The notes under the pieces: generated by a model
The model's input: only the letters and a program-made list of their open reading frames with translations
Told to the model about the DNA's origin: nothing
Databases searched by the model: none
Made by a program: the position numbers and the translations under genes
DNA from: SHAN690 sp041391765
GTDB taxonomy: Bacteria > Bacteroidota > Bacteroidia > Flavobacteriales_G > Salibacteraceae
Direction: 5' to 3'
Assembly (NCBI GenBank): GCA_041391765.1
Contig: JAWKNJ010000022.1
Coordinates: 41,061 to 105,060, forward strand
DNA length: 64,000 bases
Shown here: one piece after another, positions 26,742 through 36,465 of the stretch
Numbering within the stretch: position 1 is the stretch's first letter
How the letters are laid out: every line of letters starts with the position of its first letter

Positions 26742-28263
26742 GCTTCTTGCGGGGCAGGTTTGCCGCCTTATTTTCAAGCATTTCGAATGCTTTGATGAGC
26801 TTCTCACGCGTTTGATCAGGGCGGATCACCTCGTCAATGTAACCTCTAGCCGCTGCGTTGTAGGGATTCGCAAACAATTCGGCATACTCTTGCTCTTTTT
26901 CTTTCCACTTCGCCTGAGAATCCGCGGCTTCAGAAATCTCCTTTTTAAAGATGATTTCGGCTGCCCCTTTTGCTCCCATAACGGCAATTTCTGCCGTGGG
27001 CCACGCGAAATTCATATCTGCTCCTATGTGCTTGGAATTCATCACATCGTAGGCTCCACCATATGCCTTTCTTGTGATCACCGTGATTCTTGGAACCGTG
27101 GCCTCGCTGAACGCATAGAGCAACTTGGCTCCATTCGTGATAATGGCGTTCCATTCCTGATCGGTGCCTGGCAAGAATCCTGGAACATCCTCAAAAACAA
27201 GCAGTGGAATATTGAAACAATCGCAAAAGCGCACAAAACGCGCCCCTTTCTTGGAGGAATTCACGTCCAACACGCCAGCAAGAACGGCAGGTTGGTTGGC
27301 TACAACGCCAATGCTCCGCCCTGCCATCCGTGCGAATCCAACAACGATATTTTCTGCATAATTTTTATGCACTTCTAAAAACGACTCCCCATCTACGACA
27401 TCACCTATAACATCACGAATGTCATAGGGTTGATTTGGGTTGTCGGGTATCAAGTTATTAAGTGTTGGTCGAGATTCATTTGCTGAATCATATGCCAACC
27501 TCGGTGCCTCATCTTCGCAATTGGAAGGCATGTAGCTCAGAAGTTGTTTGATATGCTCGATCGCATACACTTCATTTTCGCAGGCAAAATGCGTAACTCC
27601 TGATTTCATCGCATGGGTATCTGCCCCGCCCAGTTCCTCTGCGGATACATCCTCGTTTGTCACTGTCTTCACCACATTTGGTCCAGTGACAAACATGTAA
27701 CTGGTATGTTCAACCATCAGGATAAAATCAGTTAGTGCTGGTGAATAAACCGCTCCTCCCGCGCAAGGGCCCATGATAGCGCTTATCTGAGGAATCACTC
27801 CGCTGCTTAATGTGTTCCTGTAAAAGATATCCGCGTAGCCGCCTAAGGACACAACTCCTTCCTGAATTCTTGCACCTCCAGAGTCATTCAGTCCAATAAC
27901 AGGCGCTCCGTTTTTCATGGCAAGATCCATTACCTTGCAGATCTTCTCCGCATGTGCTTCAGCCAGCGAACCGCCAAGGACAGTAAAGTCTTGTGAAAAA
28001 GCGTAAACGATCCGACCATTTACCTTTCCATATCCAGTTACCACTCCATCGCCCAAAAATTTTTGCTTGTCCAAACCGAAGTTGGTAGAACGATGCTGAA
28101 CCAGCATCCCGATTTCCTCAAACGATCCCTTATCAAATAGCAATTCTATGCGTTCGCGGGCTGTTAGTTTACCTTTTGCATGCTGGGATGCGATCCTTTT
28201 TTCACCCCCGCCCTGCTTGGCTTCGTTGATCTTCGATGCGAGAAATTGGAGCTTTTCGTTCAT
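26722..28263 (-). CDS. pccB: Acyl-CoA carboxylase carboxyltransferase subunit (propionyl-CoA type)
   Basis: The protein has 513 residues, the length of PccB-type carboxyltransferases. Two crotonase-fold halves are visible: GKLTARERIELLFDKGSFEE, VIGLNDSGGARIQEGV, MGPCAGGAVYSPALTDF, and later NIPLLVFEDVPGFLPGT, ITRKAYGGAYDVM. It transfers carboxyl from biotin to propionyl-CoA or a related acyl-CoA. The ATG at 28263 is preferred over a GTG two codons up. A perfect TAACTTTGC box precedes it. The methylmalonyl-CoA epimerase at 54.1 kb is the next step of the propionate-succinate route. Confidence 0.93.
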   Translation of the reverse strand: MNEKLQFLASKINEAKQGGGEKRIASQHAKGKLTARERIELLFDKGSFEEIGMLVQHRSTNFGLDKQKFLGDGVVTGYGKVNGRIVYAFSQDFTVLGGSLAEAHAEKICKVMDLAMKNGAPVIGLNDSGGARIQEGVVSLGGYADIFYRNTLSSGVIPQISAIMGPCAGGAVYSPALTDFILMVEHTSYMFVTGPNVVKTVTNEDVSAEELGGADTHAMKSGVTHFACENEVYAIEHIKQLLSYMPSNCEDEAPRLAYDSANESRPTLNNLIPDNPNQPYDIRDVIGDVVDGESFLEVHKNYAENIVVGFARMAGRSIGVVANQPAVLAGVLDVNSSKKGARFVRFCDCFNIPLLVFEDVPGFLPGTDQEWNAIITNGAKLLYAFSEATVPRITVITRKAYGGAYDVMNSKHIGADMNFAWPTAEIAVMGAKGAAEIIFKKEISEAADSQAKWKEKEQEYAELFANPYNAAARGYIDEVIRPDQTREKLIKAFEMLENKAANLPRKKHGNIPL

Positions 28264-28285
28264 GAACACATTGTTTTGGAAGGGC

Positions 28286-28294
28286 GCAAAGTTA
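28286..28294 (-). promoter_or_regulatory. TAnnTTTGC box upstream of pccB
   Basis: The minus strand reads TAACTTTGC, a perfect nine-base match, 22 bases before the ATG at 28263. Confidence 0.5.
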
Positions 28295-28309
28295 TTCGCC
28301 CAGCATAGA

Positions 28310-28347
28310 CAAAAAAGAAAATCCCGCGCTTTGAAAGCAACGGGATC
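28310..28347 (-). terminator. Terminator after the barrel gene at 28373
   Basis: ATCCCG (28321-28326) pairs with CGGGAT (28341-28346), with an inner GCTTT/AAAGC stem. On the minus strand a T-rich tract (complement of AAAAAAGAAA) follows. It separates the barrel gene from pccB. Confidence 0.75.
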
Positions 28348-28372
28348 TTCGGCAACCTAACTAAACAGCTTT

Positions 28373-29263
28373 TTAGAACATAAACTGAAGTCCGACATCG
28401 AACGGAGTTAATGCAAGTGTCTTATTTCCTTCAAACAGTGTGTTTAAACCATAGTTGGCATAGATATTTATTGGCCCATACCCAACTGATGCCACAGCAT
28501 GAAACAAGAAGGGGTTCAAATCGAAATCCGACTTAACTTTCGGCTTGAATGTTTCACCGGCTAAGGAGTATTCCTGCTTCAACTTTGAACCTATACGCCA
28601 TGAAATCTGTCCTCCGGCTGCAAAGCGAAATGCCTTGTCCTCGTCCTTGTTGGTGCTGAAACCAAGCATCAAGGGTGCAGTGACGTATGTTGCACGTAAC
28701 TTGTTCTTATTTAAAATCCTAGTTGAATCAATCTTGGCACTTAGCGGATCAGTATTCGAAAGCGTTGCGTAATCGCTTTTGTAACTATAATTTGCAAAAT
28801 GCAATCCCAAGCCGGTCACCAACTCAACGTATTGCTTATATAATCTGAAATCATGTTCAAGAAGGTTTAGATCCACGCTAATACTCTTGGCATAATCTAG
28901 TTCTAAAAAATCATGGGATGAGGGAATCGGAAGTCCATCATTCACCAAATAGCCATTCACACCTAAACGAAATCCGGCCCAGTGGCTAACGGATTCGTCC
29001 TCGCAATTTTTCTTGTCCGTAGAATCTCCATTCACTTCGTTGTCTATTATGATGTTATCCGTGCCTGTCCTTTCATCATTCAAAACAATGATCTTCATGC
29101 CCGCCACCCGAACGATGGTTGAGTCCTGTCCCTTCTTTGGAGAGATTACGACTTCCACATCATCCTTCTTGATTTTGTTGCTGTCAGACTCAACTTTTTC
29201 CTGTGCGTTCGCCAGTGTTGCTGTTAGTAGGATGCTTGCGATGGTAAGGTAAATCGTTTTCAT
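28373..29263 (-). CDS. Outer-membrane beta-barrel protein (PorT-like)
   Basis: The protein has 296 residues from ATG 29263 with signal peptide MKTIYLTIASILLTATLANAQ. An acidic and Lys-rich linker follows (about 22-80), then a barrel region (about 95-296) with GFRLGVNGYL, AKSISVDLNLLEHDFRLYKQYVELVTG-like strands, ending DVGLQFMF with a terminal Phe. No specific function is recognised. It lies downstream of the sigma factor and its partner in the same orientation (71 bp from the partner stop to this ATG), so it may belong to their regulon. Confidence 0.75.
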   Translation of the reverse strand: MKTIYLTIASILLTATLANAQEKVESDSNKIKKDDVEVVISPKKGQDSTIVRVAGMKIIVLNDERTGTDNIIIDNEVNGDSTDKKNCEDESVSHWAGFRLGVNGYLVNDGLPIPSSHDFLELDYAKSISVDLNLLEHDFRLYKQYVELVTGLGLHFANYSYKSDYATLSNTDPLSAKIDSTRILNKNKLRATYVTAPLMLGFSTNKDEDKAFRFAAGGQISWRIGSKLKQEYSLAGETFKPKVKSDFDLNPFLFHAVASVGYGPINIYANYGLNTLFEGNKTLALTPFDVGLQFMF

Positions 29264-29334
29264 CTTTTCCTTGTTTTCTTTGTTTGGTATTGTGACGGTG
29301 GCCATTGCGTATTGTTACAGGCCTCCCCAAAAAC

Positions 29335-30333
29335 TTAGTTGACTGCGTAGGTAACCCTTCTATATTCGAACAATCCTGCGAGAACTTCTACCGTTTTTTT
29401 GTTGTCATCACCCACAGAAGTATTCAGTGCGACTTGATCATTATTAGCTATAACCTTCTTGGCACTTTGCTTTAATACATCCTTCGTTGTGGGAGCTTCA
29501 GTCGGATCGACTCCTAAAAATTGCTTTCCGATAAACTGCGCCACCGACAATTCGGAAGCACTATGATGCGCAACGGTTACCTCTTCCGGTTCTATATGTG
29601 CAATCCATTCATCGTTGCGATATTCGATGGTCGGTGTTAACGCCTTTTGGACAACCTGCGCAACGGGCATCAAAGCAATCATCTCTCTGCGGACCTCCTT
29701 GACACGTGGTAACTGAACCCCTGAATCAACTTTCTTCTCAGTAATTTCCCCAAGCTGAGCAATGGCATTTGACGCTGTAAGATCTTCCATTTCTGCAAAC
29801 TCTACACCAGCGTTTCTCGGATTGTACACCGAATCATCCATTAATCGCCACACACTTGCCAATCCCAGAATTAATGCCACTGCAGCTGCAATTCGCACTG
29901 CAAAAAACGGTACTTGCTCCCACAACGGAATGGGCTTCTTAAGCGCGCTCTTATTTTCAAATTTCTGAGATGTCGGTGCTAATTGAGCCGCTTGATACAG
30001 TTTGAAATCATTTGCTAAGAAGGGGTTATCAGCAACGAATGCTTTGAGCTTTTGAAGTTCCGCTTTGCCGGCAAGAGCGAAAGCCTCCTCGTAGTTATGC
30101 TCATCAACACCCAACACAGGCTTTACCTGCAATTTGATACTTTCAAAATTCGAAGAATTGACTTCAGATTGCAGATCAATTCCAACCTCCGCCATTTCCT
30201 CGATCTCCAAAGCTAATTCAGGATTGGCAAGCATAAACGCTGCAAACGCAGCACGCTCATCTGGAGTCAAACTGCCTTCCAGATAGTCCATAACATAAGC
30301 TTCATAGTTCGATATGTTGATCTGCAAGCTCAT
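29335..30333 (-). CDS. Membrane-anchored anti-sigma-like partner of the ECF sigma factor
   Basis: The protein has 332 residues. The ATG at 30333 overlaps the sigma-factor stop (ATGA), which is why this start is chosen over the 30 codons open upstream. The N-terminus (NYEAYVMDYLEGSLTPDERAAF, split at the helix) looks like the helical N-domain of Bacteroidota anti-sigma factors, with no zinc motif. One membrane helix spans about 142-162 and a soluble C-terminal part of 170 residues lies outside. By position and layout it should bind and hold the sigma factor at the membrane. Sequence alone does not prove this. Confidence 0.7.
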   Translation of the reverse strand: MSLQINISNYEAYVMDYLEGSLTPDERAAFAAFMLANPELALEIEEMAEVGIDLQSEVNSSNFESIKLQVKPVLGVDEHNYEEAFALAGKAELQKLKAFVADNPFLANDFKLYQAAQLAPTSQKFENKSALKKPIPLWEQVPFFAVRIAAAVALILGLASVWRLMDDSVYNPRNAGVEFAEMEDLTASNAIAQLGEITEKKVDSGVQLPRVKEVRREMIALMPVAQVVQKALTPTIEYRNDEWIAHIEPEEVTVAHHSASELSVAQFIGKQFLGVDPTEAPTTKDVLKQSAKKVIANNDQVALNTSVGDDNKKTVEVLAGLFEYRRVTYAVN

Positions 30334-30815
30334 AAAACCAAATCCATACGACCGATGTAATTCTTCAATTTTTGTCTTCCTCTGAATATGTAAACTTTGA
30401 CTTGCGTCAAATTGATGTTGCACATTTCTGCAATCTCCTCGTAGCTGTAGCCTTCATAATCTCGCATCAAAATCACGGACTTCTGTATGTCAGGCAAGGT
30501 GTTCAACGCTTCGTGCAAAACGGCTTGTATGTCATGATTCTCCTGTTTTGTGGTGCGCACCATATCAACCTGACTCTCAAACTCAATGGATCTTTTATTC
30601 TTCCTAAACATGTCAATCATCTTGTTGTGTGCCGTTGTAAACAAGTATGACTTCACCTTCTCGACATCTACTGAATCCTTCTTTTCCCACAATTTGGCAA
30701 ACGAATCCTGAACAACGTCCTGCGCGTCATCTTTATCGCGACACATAGAATAGGCGAACCTGTAGAGTCCATCAGCGTATTGATCGACAATCTGATTATA
30801 ACGGTTTACGTTCAA
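30330..30815 (-). CDS. ECF-type RNA polymerase sigma factor
   Basis: The protein has 161 residues. Sigma region 2 (about 8-75: RFAYSMCRDKDDAQDVVQDS and LFTTAHNKMIDMFRKNKRS) and region 4 (about 100-157: LPDIQKSVILMRDYEGYSYEEI and INLTQVKVYIFRGRQKLK) are both clear. The only in-frame start after a stop is a TTG at 30815. It forms an ATGA-overlapping pair with the membrane-anchored partner, the usual sigma/anti-sigma arrangement. The target genes are unknown. Confidence 0.93.
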   Translation of the reverse strand: MNVNRYNQIVDQYADGLYRFAYSMCRDKDDAQDVVQDSFAKLWEKKDSVDVEKVKSYLFTTAHNKMIDMFRKNKRSIEFESQVDMVRTTKQENHDIQAVLHEALNTLPDIQKSVILMRDYEGYSYEEIAEMCNINLTQVKVYIFRGRQKLKNYIGRMDLVL

Positions 30816-30930
30816 TGTTCAGGTTGATTGCGCTGTTGAGACGAGAGTATTTATAGAATGTTACAGCGACTTCAAATTTATTTTGATTTCCTTTCAGAAG
30901 TCGCATCCATATAAGCGATGACAAAACAAT

Positions 30931-30939
30931 TAGGTTTGC
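30931..30939 (+). promoter_or_regulatory. TAnnTTTGC box upstream of the KtrA-like gene
   Basis: TAGGTTTGC is a perfect match ending 15 bases before the ATG at 30955. Confidence 0.45.
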
Positions 30940-30954
30940 CAAAATTTTGATCTC

Positions 30955-31647
30955 ATGTCTGGAAGATTTGCGGTTATCGGATTAGGTCAGTTTGGCCGCG
31001 CCATTGCCACGATGCTGGCGTCAAAAGGTGCCGAAGTGGTGGCGATTGACAACAGTGTCGCTCACATTGAAGCCATCAAGGATGATGTTGCGCTTGCCAT
31101 TGCCATGGATGCTACAGATCAAAAAGCCTTGCGTGCACATGGAATTCATGAAATTGACGCTGTAGTCATAGCCATCGGAAAGGATTTTGAAGCATTGTTG
31201 CTTTGTGCCGCTCATCTGCTTGAGTTGAACGCTAAGCGTATTATTGCTCGTTCACATGGCAAGCATCAGCGCATGATTCTGGAACGATTGGGAGTAAAAG
31301 AAATTCTGACTCCGGAAGATGAGGTAGCTAAATTGGTAGCTGAGCGATTGCTTAATCCGAACATTCTAAGTTATCTTGAACTTCCAGACGATTTCGAAAT
31401 CGTTGAAATCCGCGCTCCGAAGGGAATTATTAATAGATCGCTGGAGGATGTAGGTCTTCGAGACAAATACAAGCTTACTGTGATCACCATCAAACGAGAG
31501 TTTCAAGAAATTCGCAACGGGGAAACAATCACCGAACAACACGTTTTGGGTGTGCCAAGTTCCAAAACAATGATCACCGAAAATGATACTTTAATGGTTT
31601 TCGGACAGGTAAAGGATATCAAGCGGTTTACCGATATAAATGAATAG
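30955..31647 (+). CDS. ktrA: Potassium uptake regulatory subunit, KtrA/TrkA family
   Basis: The protein has 230 residues: one RCK_N Rossmann domain (FAVIGLGQFGRAIATMLASKG with GxGxxG and the acidic AIDN after the second strand, residues 1-125) and one RCK_C domain (about 140-225). This single-RCK length matches KtrA rather than the double-domain E. coli TrkA. It would gate a KtrB/TrkH membrane subunit in response to nucleotides. No such subunit is next to it. Confidence 0.88.
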   Translation: MSGRFAVIGLGQFGRAIATMLASKGAEVVAIDNSVAHIEAIKDDVALAIAMDATDQKALRAHGIHEIDAVVIAIGKDFEALLLCAAHLLELNAKRIIARSHGKHQRMILERLGVKEILTPEDEVAKLVAERLLNPNILSYLELPDDFEIVEIRAPKGIINRSLEDVGLRDKYKLTVITIKREFQEIRNGETITEQHVLGVPSSKTMITENDTLMVFGQVKDIKRFTDINE

Positions 31648-31735
31648 TTCGCCTAGAACTTTCATGTTTACAATGACTTGACCATCATTTAACGCAGGTC
31701 AATCGCTATTTTCGTCAGCCCTAACTTAGACAGCC

Positions 31736-34081
31736 ATGAGGAATTTGTTCATGATGCTATTGGTTTCAGCCTTTGGCAGCTTTCAGTCGTATGCTCAGAA
31801 AAGTTGTGCGCAACATATCATCGAAAGAGAATTAAGAGCCAATGATCCAACCATCGAAGCTCAATTTCAGGAATTCAATGAATGGGCATTTTCAAATCAG
31901 CATTCAAACGCAAACAGAGATGAAAAGATCATCATCCCTGTTGTATTTCATGTGATCCATCTTGATGGTCCCGAGAATATTTCTGATGCTCAAATTTTTG
32001 ACGCGATGAGGATTCTAAATGAAGACTATACTGCCATGAATGCAAGCTTGAGTGAAGTAATTAGTGAATTCACGGACATCATTGGAACCGCAGATTTTGA
32101 GTTTCGTTTAGCCAAACTTGATCCTGACGGTGACGCCACCTCGGGCATTGATCGCATTCGGTCTAGTGAAACATCTGTTGGTGATGACGGATCAAAATTG
32201 AATCCCTGGCCAAGGGATGAATACTTAAATATTTGGGTAACCGATGTCATTGGGGTATCAGGCGCAGCAGCCTACGCTTACCGCCCCCCCTCTGTCGCAG
32301 GAAGTGGCAGTAAGTCCATTGATGGAATCATTGCTAATCATCGCTATGTTGGCTCTATTGGCACGGCATCGTCCACTGGTGGAACAACACTCACTCATGA
32401 AATTGGTCACTTCCTCGGCCTGCCGCACACATGGGGGCCATCTAATGAACCCGGCCTCTCAACCAATTGCAGCTCAGATGATGAAATCAGTGACACTCCA
32501 AATTGCATAGGGGTGGCAAATGGTTCTTGTAATAAGAGTCAAATTACTTGCAACACCTTGGATAACATTCAAAACTTCATGGACTATTCTTCCTGCGATG
32601 TCATGTTTACAGAAGGACAGGTAGCGGTTATGCGCAACGTGCTAAACAGCTCCGTAGCAGACCGAAATGATCTGTGGAAATCAAACAATCTTGAAGGTAC
32701 AGGTGTCACTGTATTAACCGCGGCAAACTATCATCTCGAATCTAAGGTTGTTTGTGCGGGAAGTTCGGTTCAATTCTTTGATGCATCTACGTATGATCCT
32801 GATTCATGGGAATGGACCCTTAGTGGACCTACTACTTTAACCTCTAATGATCAGAACCCAATATTTGATCTGAAAATTCCTGGGATCTATAGTCTAGAAT
32901 TGACCGTTTCCCAAGGGTCGACAAGTAAATCCATGACAGACAGACATGCGATTATAGTTACTGCTACATATGGCGAAGGGGTTCCGTTCTTTGAAGATTT
33001 CGCAGATGACTTTGGCTGGGCCACGGATAATAATGGAGGCACCGAGTCCGATCATGTTTGGAAACTGAATGCTGAAGTGGGATATGATGACAACGTCAGT
33101 TACTATGTCGACAATTTCGGAGCCGACCCCAATTCTAATGACGATCTAATTTATAGCAGCCTCGATTTTCGAGGAGCAACAAGTGTGAGTGTATCATTTA
33201 TGGTAGCATATGCACAAATTGCTAATACTAACACTGATCAACTTGCGCTAGAGATTAGCACAGACTGTGGCGCCTCTTGGAAGTCAATATGGTCGCTATC
33301 AGGATCTGCTCTTGCTGGTTCATCAAGCTTAACTACATCTGCATTTACACCAAAAGCAAGTGATTGGGAAAAGATTACAAAGACAGGCCTACCTGTCAGT
33401 TGGTTTAAGTCTAACACGCTTTTGAGGTTTCGTTTTACCAGCGGCAATGGAAACAATCTTTATTTGGATAACATCAATATCGATGGCGTCTTTGATGATG
33501 TTCCTCGGTTGGCTTATCCGGAGAATAACGCAGCCACCATGAATGATGATGTGCTCTTAAATTGGCATGCGGTCAAGGATGCGACTTCCTATAATTATCA
33601 GCTTGATATCGCTACCGAATTCAATTCAGCGGGGTTGATTTCAGGAACAACAAGCGCAATCGATGCCCAATCATATAACTCTGATACCGAATTCAAAACT
33701 GCAGATCTGGAACATGGTCAAACTTATTACTGGAGGGTAAAGAGTGTTCGCGGTTCGACTGCTTCTGACTGGAGTGAGACTTGGTCGTTTACCGTTGCAG
33801 ATGATGGTGTTGGTATTAATACAGTGGAAGAGCAAAATTCTCTGATGCTCTATCCAAACCCAGTAAACGACCGTCTATATATTCAGACGGCCGAGACGTT
33901 GATGGAAAGTAACTTAAACGTGGAAATTTTCAACACTGATGGACAATCACTTAGAATCCAAAAATCAGTTTCAGGTAATTCGATGGTTGAAATTGATGTG
34001 ACTCACCTACCCAGTGGGCTATACTTTGCCAGAGTGTCACGATCCTCCGAAACAACAGTAATTAGGTTTATTAAAGAATGA
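31736..34081 (+). CDS. Secreted M43-family zinc metalloprotease with T9SS sorting domain (copy 1)
   Basis: The protein has 781 residues: signal peptide (1-21), M43 (pappalysin-like) protease domain with zinc motif HEIGHFLGLPH (221-231) and Met-turn region FMDYSSCDVMFTEGQ, a PKD-like domain (about 325-410, SVQFFDASTYDPDSWEWT), a MAM/jelly-roll-like domain (about 415-580), a fibronectin-III-like unit ending YYWRVKSVRGSTASDWSE, and the C-terminal T9SS domain (LYPNPVNDRLYI). It is probably secreted and cleaves extracellular proteins. It overlaps copy 2 by 4 bp (ATGA). Confidence 0.92.
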   Translation: MRNLFMMLLVSAFGSFQSYAQKSCAQHIIERELRANDPTIEAQFQEFNEWAFSNQHSNANRDEKIIIPVVFHVIHLDGPENISDAQIFDAMRILNEDYTAMNASLSEVISEFTDIIGTADFEFRLAKLDPDGDATSGIDRIRSSETSVGDDGSKLNPWPRDEYLNIWVTDVIGVSGAAAYAYRPPSVAGSGSKSIDGIIANHRYVGSIGTASSTGGTTLTHEIGHFLGLPHTWGPSNEPGLSTNCSSDDEISDTPNCIGVANGSCNKSQITCNTLDNIQNFMDYSSCDVMFTEGQVAVMRNVLNSSVADRNDLWKSNNLEGTGVTVLTAANYHLESKVVCAGSSVQFFDASTYDPDSWEWTLSGPTTLTSNDQNPIFDLKIPGIYSLELTVSQGSTSKSMTDRHAIIVTATYGEGVPFFEDFADDFGWATDNNGGTESDHVWKLNAEVGYDDNVSYYVDNFGADPNSNDDLIYSSLDFRGATSVSVSFMVAYAQIANTNTDQLALEISTDCGASWKSIWSLSGSALAGSSSLTTSAFTPKASDWEKITKTGLPVSWFKSNTLLRFRFTSGNGNNLYLDNINIDGVFDDVPRLAYPENNAATMNDDVLLNWHAVKDATSYNYQLDIATEFNSAGLISGTTSAIDAQSYNSDTEFKTADLEHGQTYYWRVKSVRGSTASDWSETWSFTVADDGVGINTVEEQNSLMLYPNPVNDRLYIQTAETLMESNLNVEIFNTDGQSLRIQKSVSGNSMVEIDVTHLPSGLYFARVSRSSETTVIRFIKE

Positions 34082-36465
34082 GAATAGTGAAATTGATGTG
34101 GGCTGGTTTTATAGCAACCAGTCTTGGGATTGTTAGTGCCAATGGACAAGAAAATTGGTGTGGAAGTGACCATGTCCTCGAAGAATATTTGAATGCCAAC
34201 CCGGCAAACAGAGCAGCATTCGAAACATATCGAGCACAGCTCACCGAAACTGCAGGCCACATTGGCGTTGCGAGATCAGAAGAAAAATACATCGTACCGG
34301 TTGTAGTTCACGTGCTTTACAATGACTGTGATGCAAACATCAGCATGGAGCAAATTCGTGATGGTTTGCGCATTCTCAATGAAGACTACAACCGAACAAA
34401 TCCTGACACGAGTTTGACACGAGACATTTTTAAGCCTATGGCAGCAGGCGCTAACATTGAATTCCGCCTGGCGCAAATTGATCCAGACGGAAAGCCGACA
34501 AATGGTGTTAATCGAATAAAAACTAGCAAAGCAGTAAACGCGAACGACAATAATGGTGCGAAGTCGGTGAGCTACTGGCCAAGCAACGAATACATGAACC
34601 TATGGGTTGTTGAAACGATTGACGTTGGAAGCTCAGGAGGCGGAATTGTTCTTGGGTACGCCCAGTTTCCTTCTGGAGGAGGATCATCTACATACGGTGT
34701 TGTTATCAGAAATGATGCCTTTGGAACCATCGGTACTTCGTCTTCTGATGGCAGAACGTTGACACATGAAATTGGCCATTGCTTCGGTCTCTACCATACA
34801 TTCCAAGATGGCTGCGGAGGTAATTGTTCTACTTCCGGTGATGGTATTTGTGATACCCCTCCTACAGGTGATGTCACCTATAACTGTGCATTTTCTACTA
34901 ACACGTGCTCAAACGATGCATCCGGGAGCAGCTCAGCTTTCAGCGAGAATGTTCCGGACATGATCGAAAACTACATGAGCTACAACAGCTGTCAAAACCT
35001 ATTCACCCAAGGGCAAGTGGACGTGATGCAAGCCAGCTTGAAGACATATAGTCGCCTCAAGGATTTGGTGTCAGAAGACAATCTTGTTGCGACAGGCGTT
35101 ACTGGGGTGATCGCTGCCAACTTTGAATTGACCAATGACGTGATTTGTTCTGGAAACAGCATCACAATAAACGATGCTTCCCTTTGGGATGTAAACCAAT
35201 TTAATTGGGAATTTGAAGGAGGTGCTGTTCCGGCAAACTCAACCAATCAAAACCCCAGCGTGATGTTCCCCAATGAAGGTGTACATGATGTTAAACTTAC
35301 GGCTGGTGACGGAACAGAGTCTGTGTCGATGACCAAGTCCGTTTTTGTTGTCTCCAATGAAGGCAGATTCATTCCATACGAGGACAACACCGAAAGCGCA
35401 TTGTCGACTGATGAATGGTTCGCTGTGAACAAAGACGGTGATGATTTGGAATGGAAAATATCCAATGAAGCGGCCGTTACAGGAACCTCTTCCTTCAAAA
35501 TGGACAACTATGGAAGTTGTGGCTTCCGTGTGGATGAATTGATTTCACAAAGTTTTGACCTATCACCTTATTCTTCCGTAACCGTCAGTTTTAAACAGGC
35601 ATTTGCGCAAACCGCAGGTGACAATGGAGACTTCCTTCGCCTCTATGTGAGTGGTAACTGTGGAGAAACATGGGACTACCTATGGGTTGCAGGCTCTAGT
35701 AATTTAGCATCCACATCAGGATATGTTACATCACCATTCGTTCCTGGCGAATCGGAATGGAAATCTCAATCCATATCAACGTCCAATCAAGAAACGTTGA
35801 GAGAAGGGGCGCTATTCAAATTTGAGTTCAATGGAAATGGCGGAAACAATCTTTACATTGATGACTTCAAGATCAGTGGAACATACAGCGGAGACCTCTT
35901 GCTTCGAGCTCCTTTTAACGGTAAAAAAGGTATGGCTGCTCAAGTTTTGATCGATTGGAAATCCGTTGGCTATGTTGAGTCCTACGAATACCAGATCGAC
36001 AAAAGTGTAAACTTCGATTCACAAGACATGATCACTGGAACCACGACCTACATCAGCCAAAACCCACACGATGTTGACACTGAGTTTCTAACGGATAGTC
36101 TTGAATTTTCTACTACTTACTATTGGCGAGTTCGATACGTACAATCAGGAAACACTTCCGATTGGAGTGAAACCTGGAATTTTACCATTAGCGAGACCGG
36201 AGTCGGCATAGAAGAGTCCGCACAAGTCATTAAAAATGAAATTCGAATGTTCCCGAATCCGGCAACGGATATGGTGACCATCACTTCAACTAACCGAATT
36301 TCTGAAGTCACAATTTATGACTTCACAGGAAGATTGATGACGCAGCAAAGGCCAACAAACAGCTCTCTTGCGCTATCAACGCAAGATTTGGCCAGTGGTG
36401 TTTACATAGTTTCTGTCACCACAGAAAACGGTCAAAGAGAAACGAAGCAATTAATCGTTCGCTAG
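34078..36465 (+). CDS. Secreted M43-family zinc metalloprotease with T9SS sorting domain (copy 2)
   Basis: The protein has 795 residues with the same domain order as copy 1: signal peptide (1-23), zinc motif HEIGHCFGLYH (230-240), Met-turn NYMSYNSCQNLFTQGQ, PKD-like domain, MAM-like domain, FN3-like YYWRVRYVQSGNTSDWSE, T9SS domain (MFPNPATDMVTI, ending KQLIVR). The copies are clearly paralogous but diverged in the substrate-facing inserts: copy 2 has a Cys-rich DGCGGNCSTSGDGICDT insert after the zinc site. The gene is coupled to copy 1 and its 3' end overlaps the convergent EamA gene by 15 bp. Confidence 0.92.
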   Translation: MRIVKLMWAGFIATSLGIVSANGQENWCGSDHVLEEYLNANPANRAAFETYRAQLTETAGHIGVARSEEKYIVPVVVHVLYNDCDANISMEQIRDGLRILNEDYNRTNPDTSLTRDIFKPMAAGANIEFRLAQIDPDGKPTNGVNRIKTSKAVNANDNNGAKSVSYWPSNEYMNLWVVETIDVGSSGGGIVLGYAQFPSGGGSSTYGVVIRNDAFGTIGTSSSDGRTLTHEIGHCFGLYHTFQDGCGGNCSTSGDGICDTPPTGDVTYNCAFSTNTCSNDASGSSSAFSENVPDMIENYMSYNSCQNLFTQGQVDVMQASLKTYSRLKDLVSEDNLVATGVTGVIAANFELTNDVICSGNSITINDASLWDVNQFNWEFEGGAVPANSTNQNPSVMFPNEGVHDVKLTAGDGTESVSMTKSVFVVSNEGRFIPYEDNTESALSTDEWFAVNKDGDDLEWKISNEAAVTGTSSFKMDNYGSCGFRVDELISQSFDLSPYSSVTVSFKQAFAQTAGDNGDFLRLYVSGNCGETWDYLWVAGSSNLASTSGYVTSPFVPGESEWKSQSISTSNQETLREGALFKFEFNGNGGNNLYIDDFKISGTYSGDLLLRAPFNGKKGMAAQVLIDWKSVGYVESYEYQIDKSVNFDSQDMITGTTTYISQNPHDVDTEFLTDSLEFSTTYYWRVRYVQSGNTSDWSETWNFTISETGVGIEESAQVIKNEIRMFPNPATDMVTITSTNRISEVTIYDFTGRLMTQQRPTNSSLALSTQDLASGVYIVSVTTENGQRETKQLIVR

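Noticed and set aside
26617..27378. Plus-strand ORF of 253 codons
   Set aside because: It lies antisense to the carboxyltransferase gene and the start of the kinase gene, both with clear families; its translation is low-complexity and Cys/His-rich without a family.
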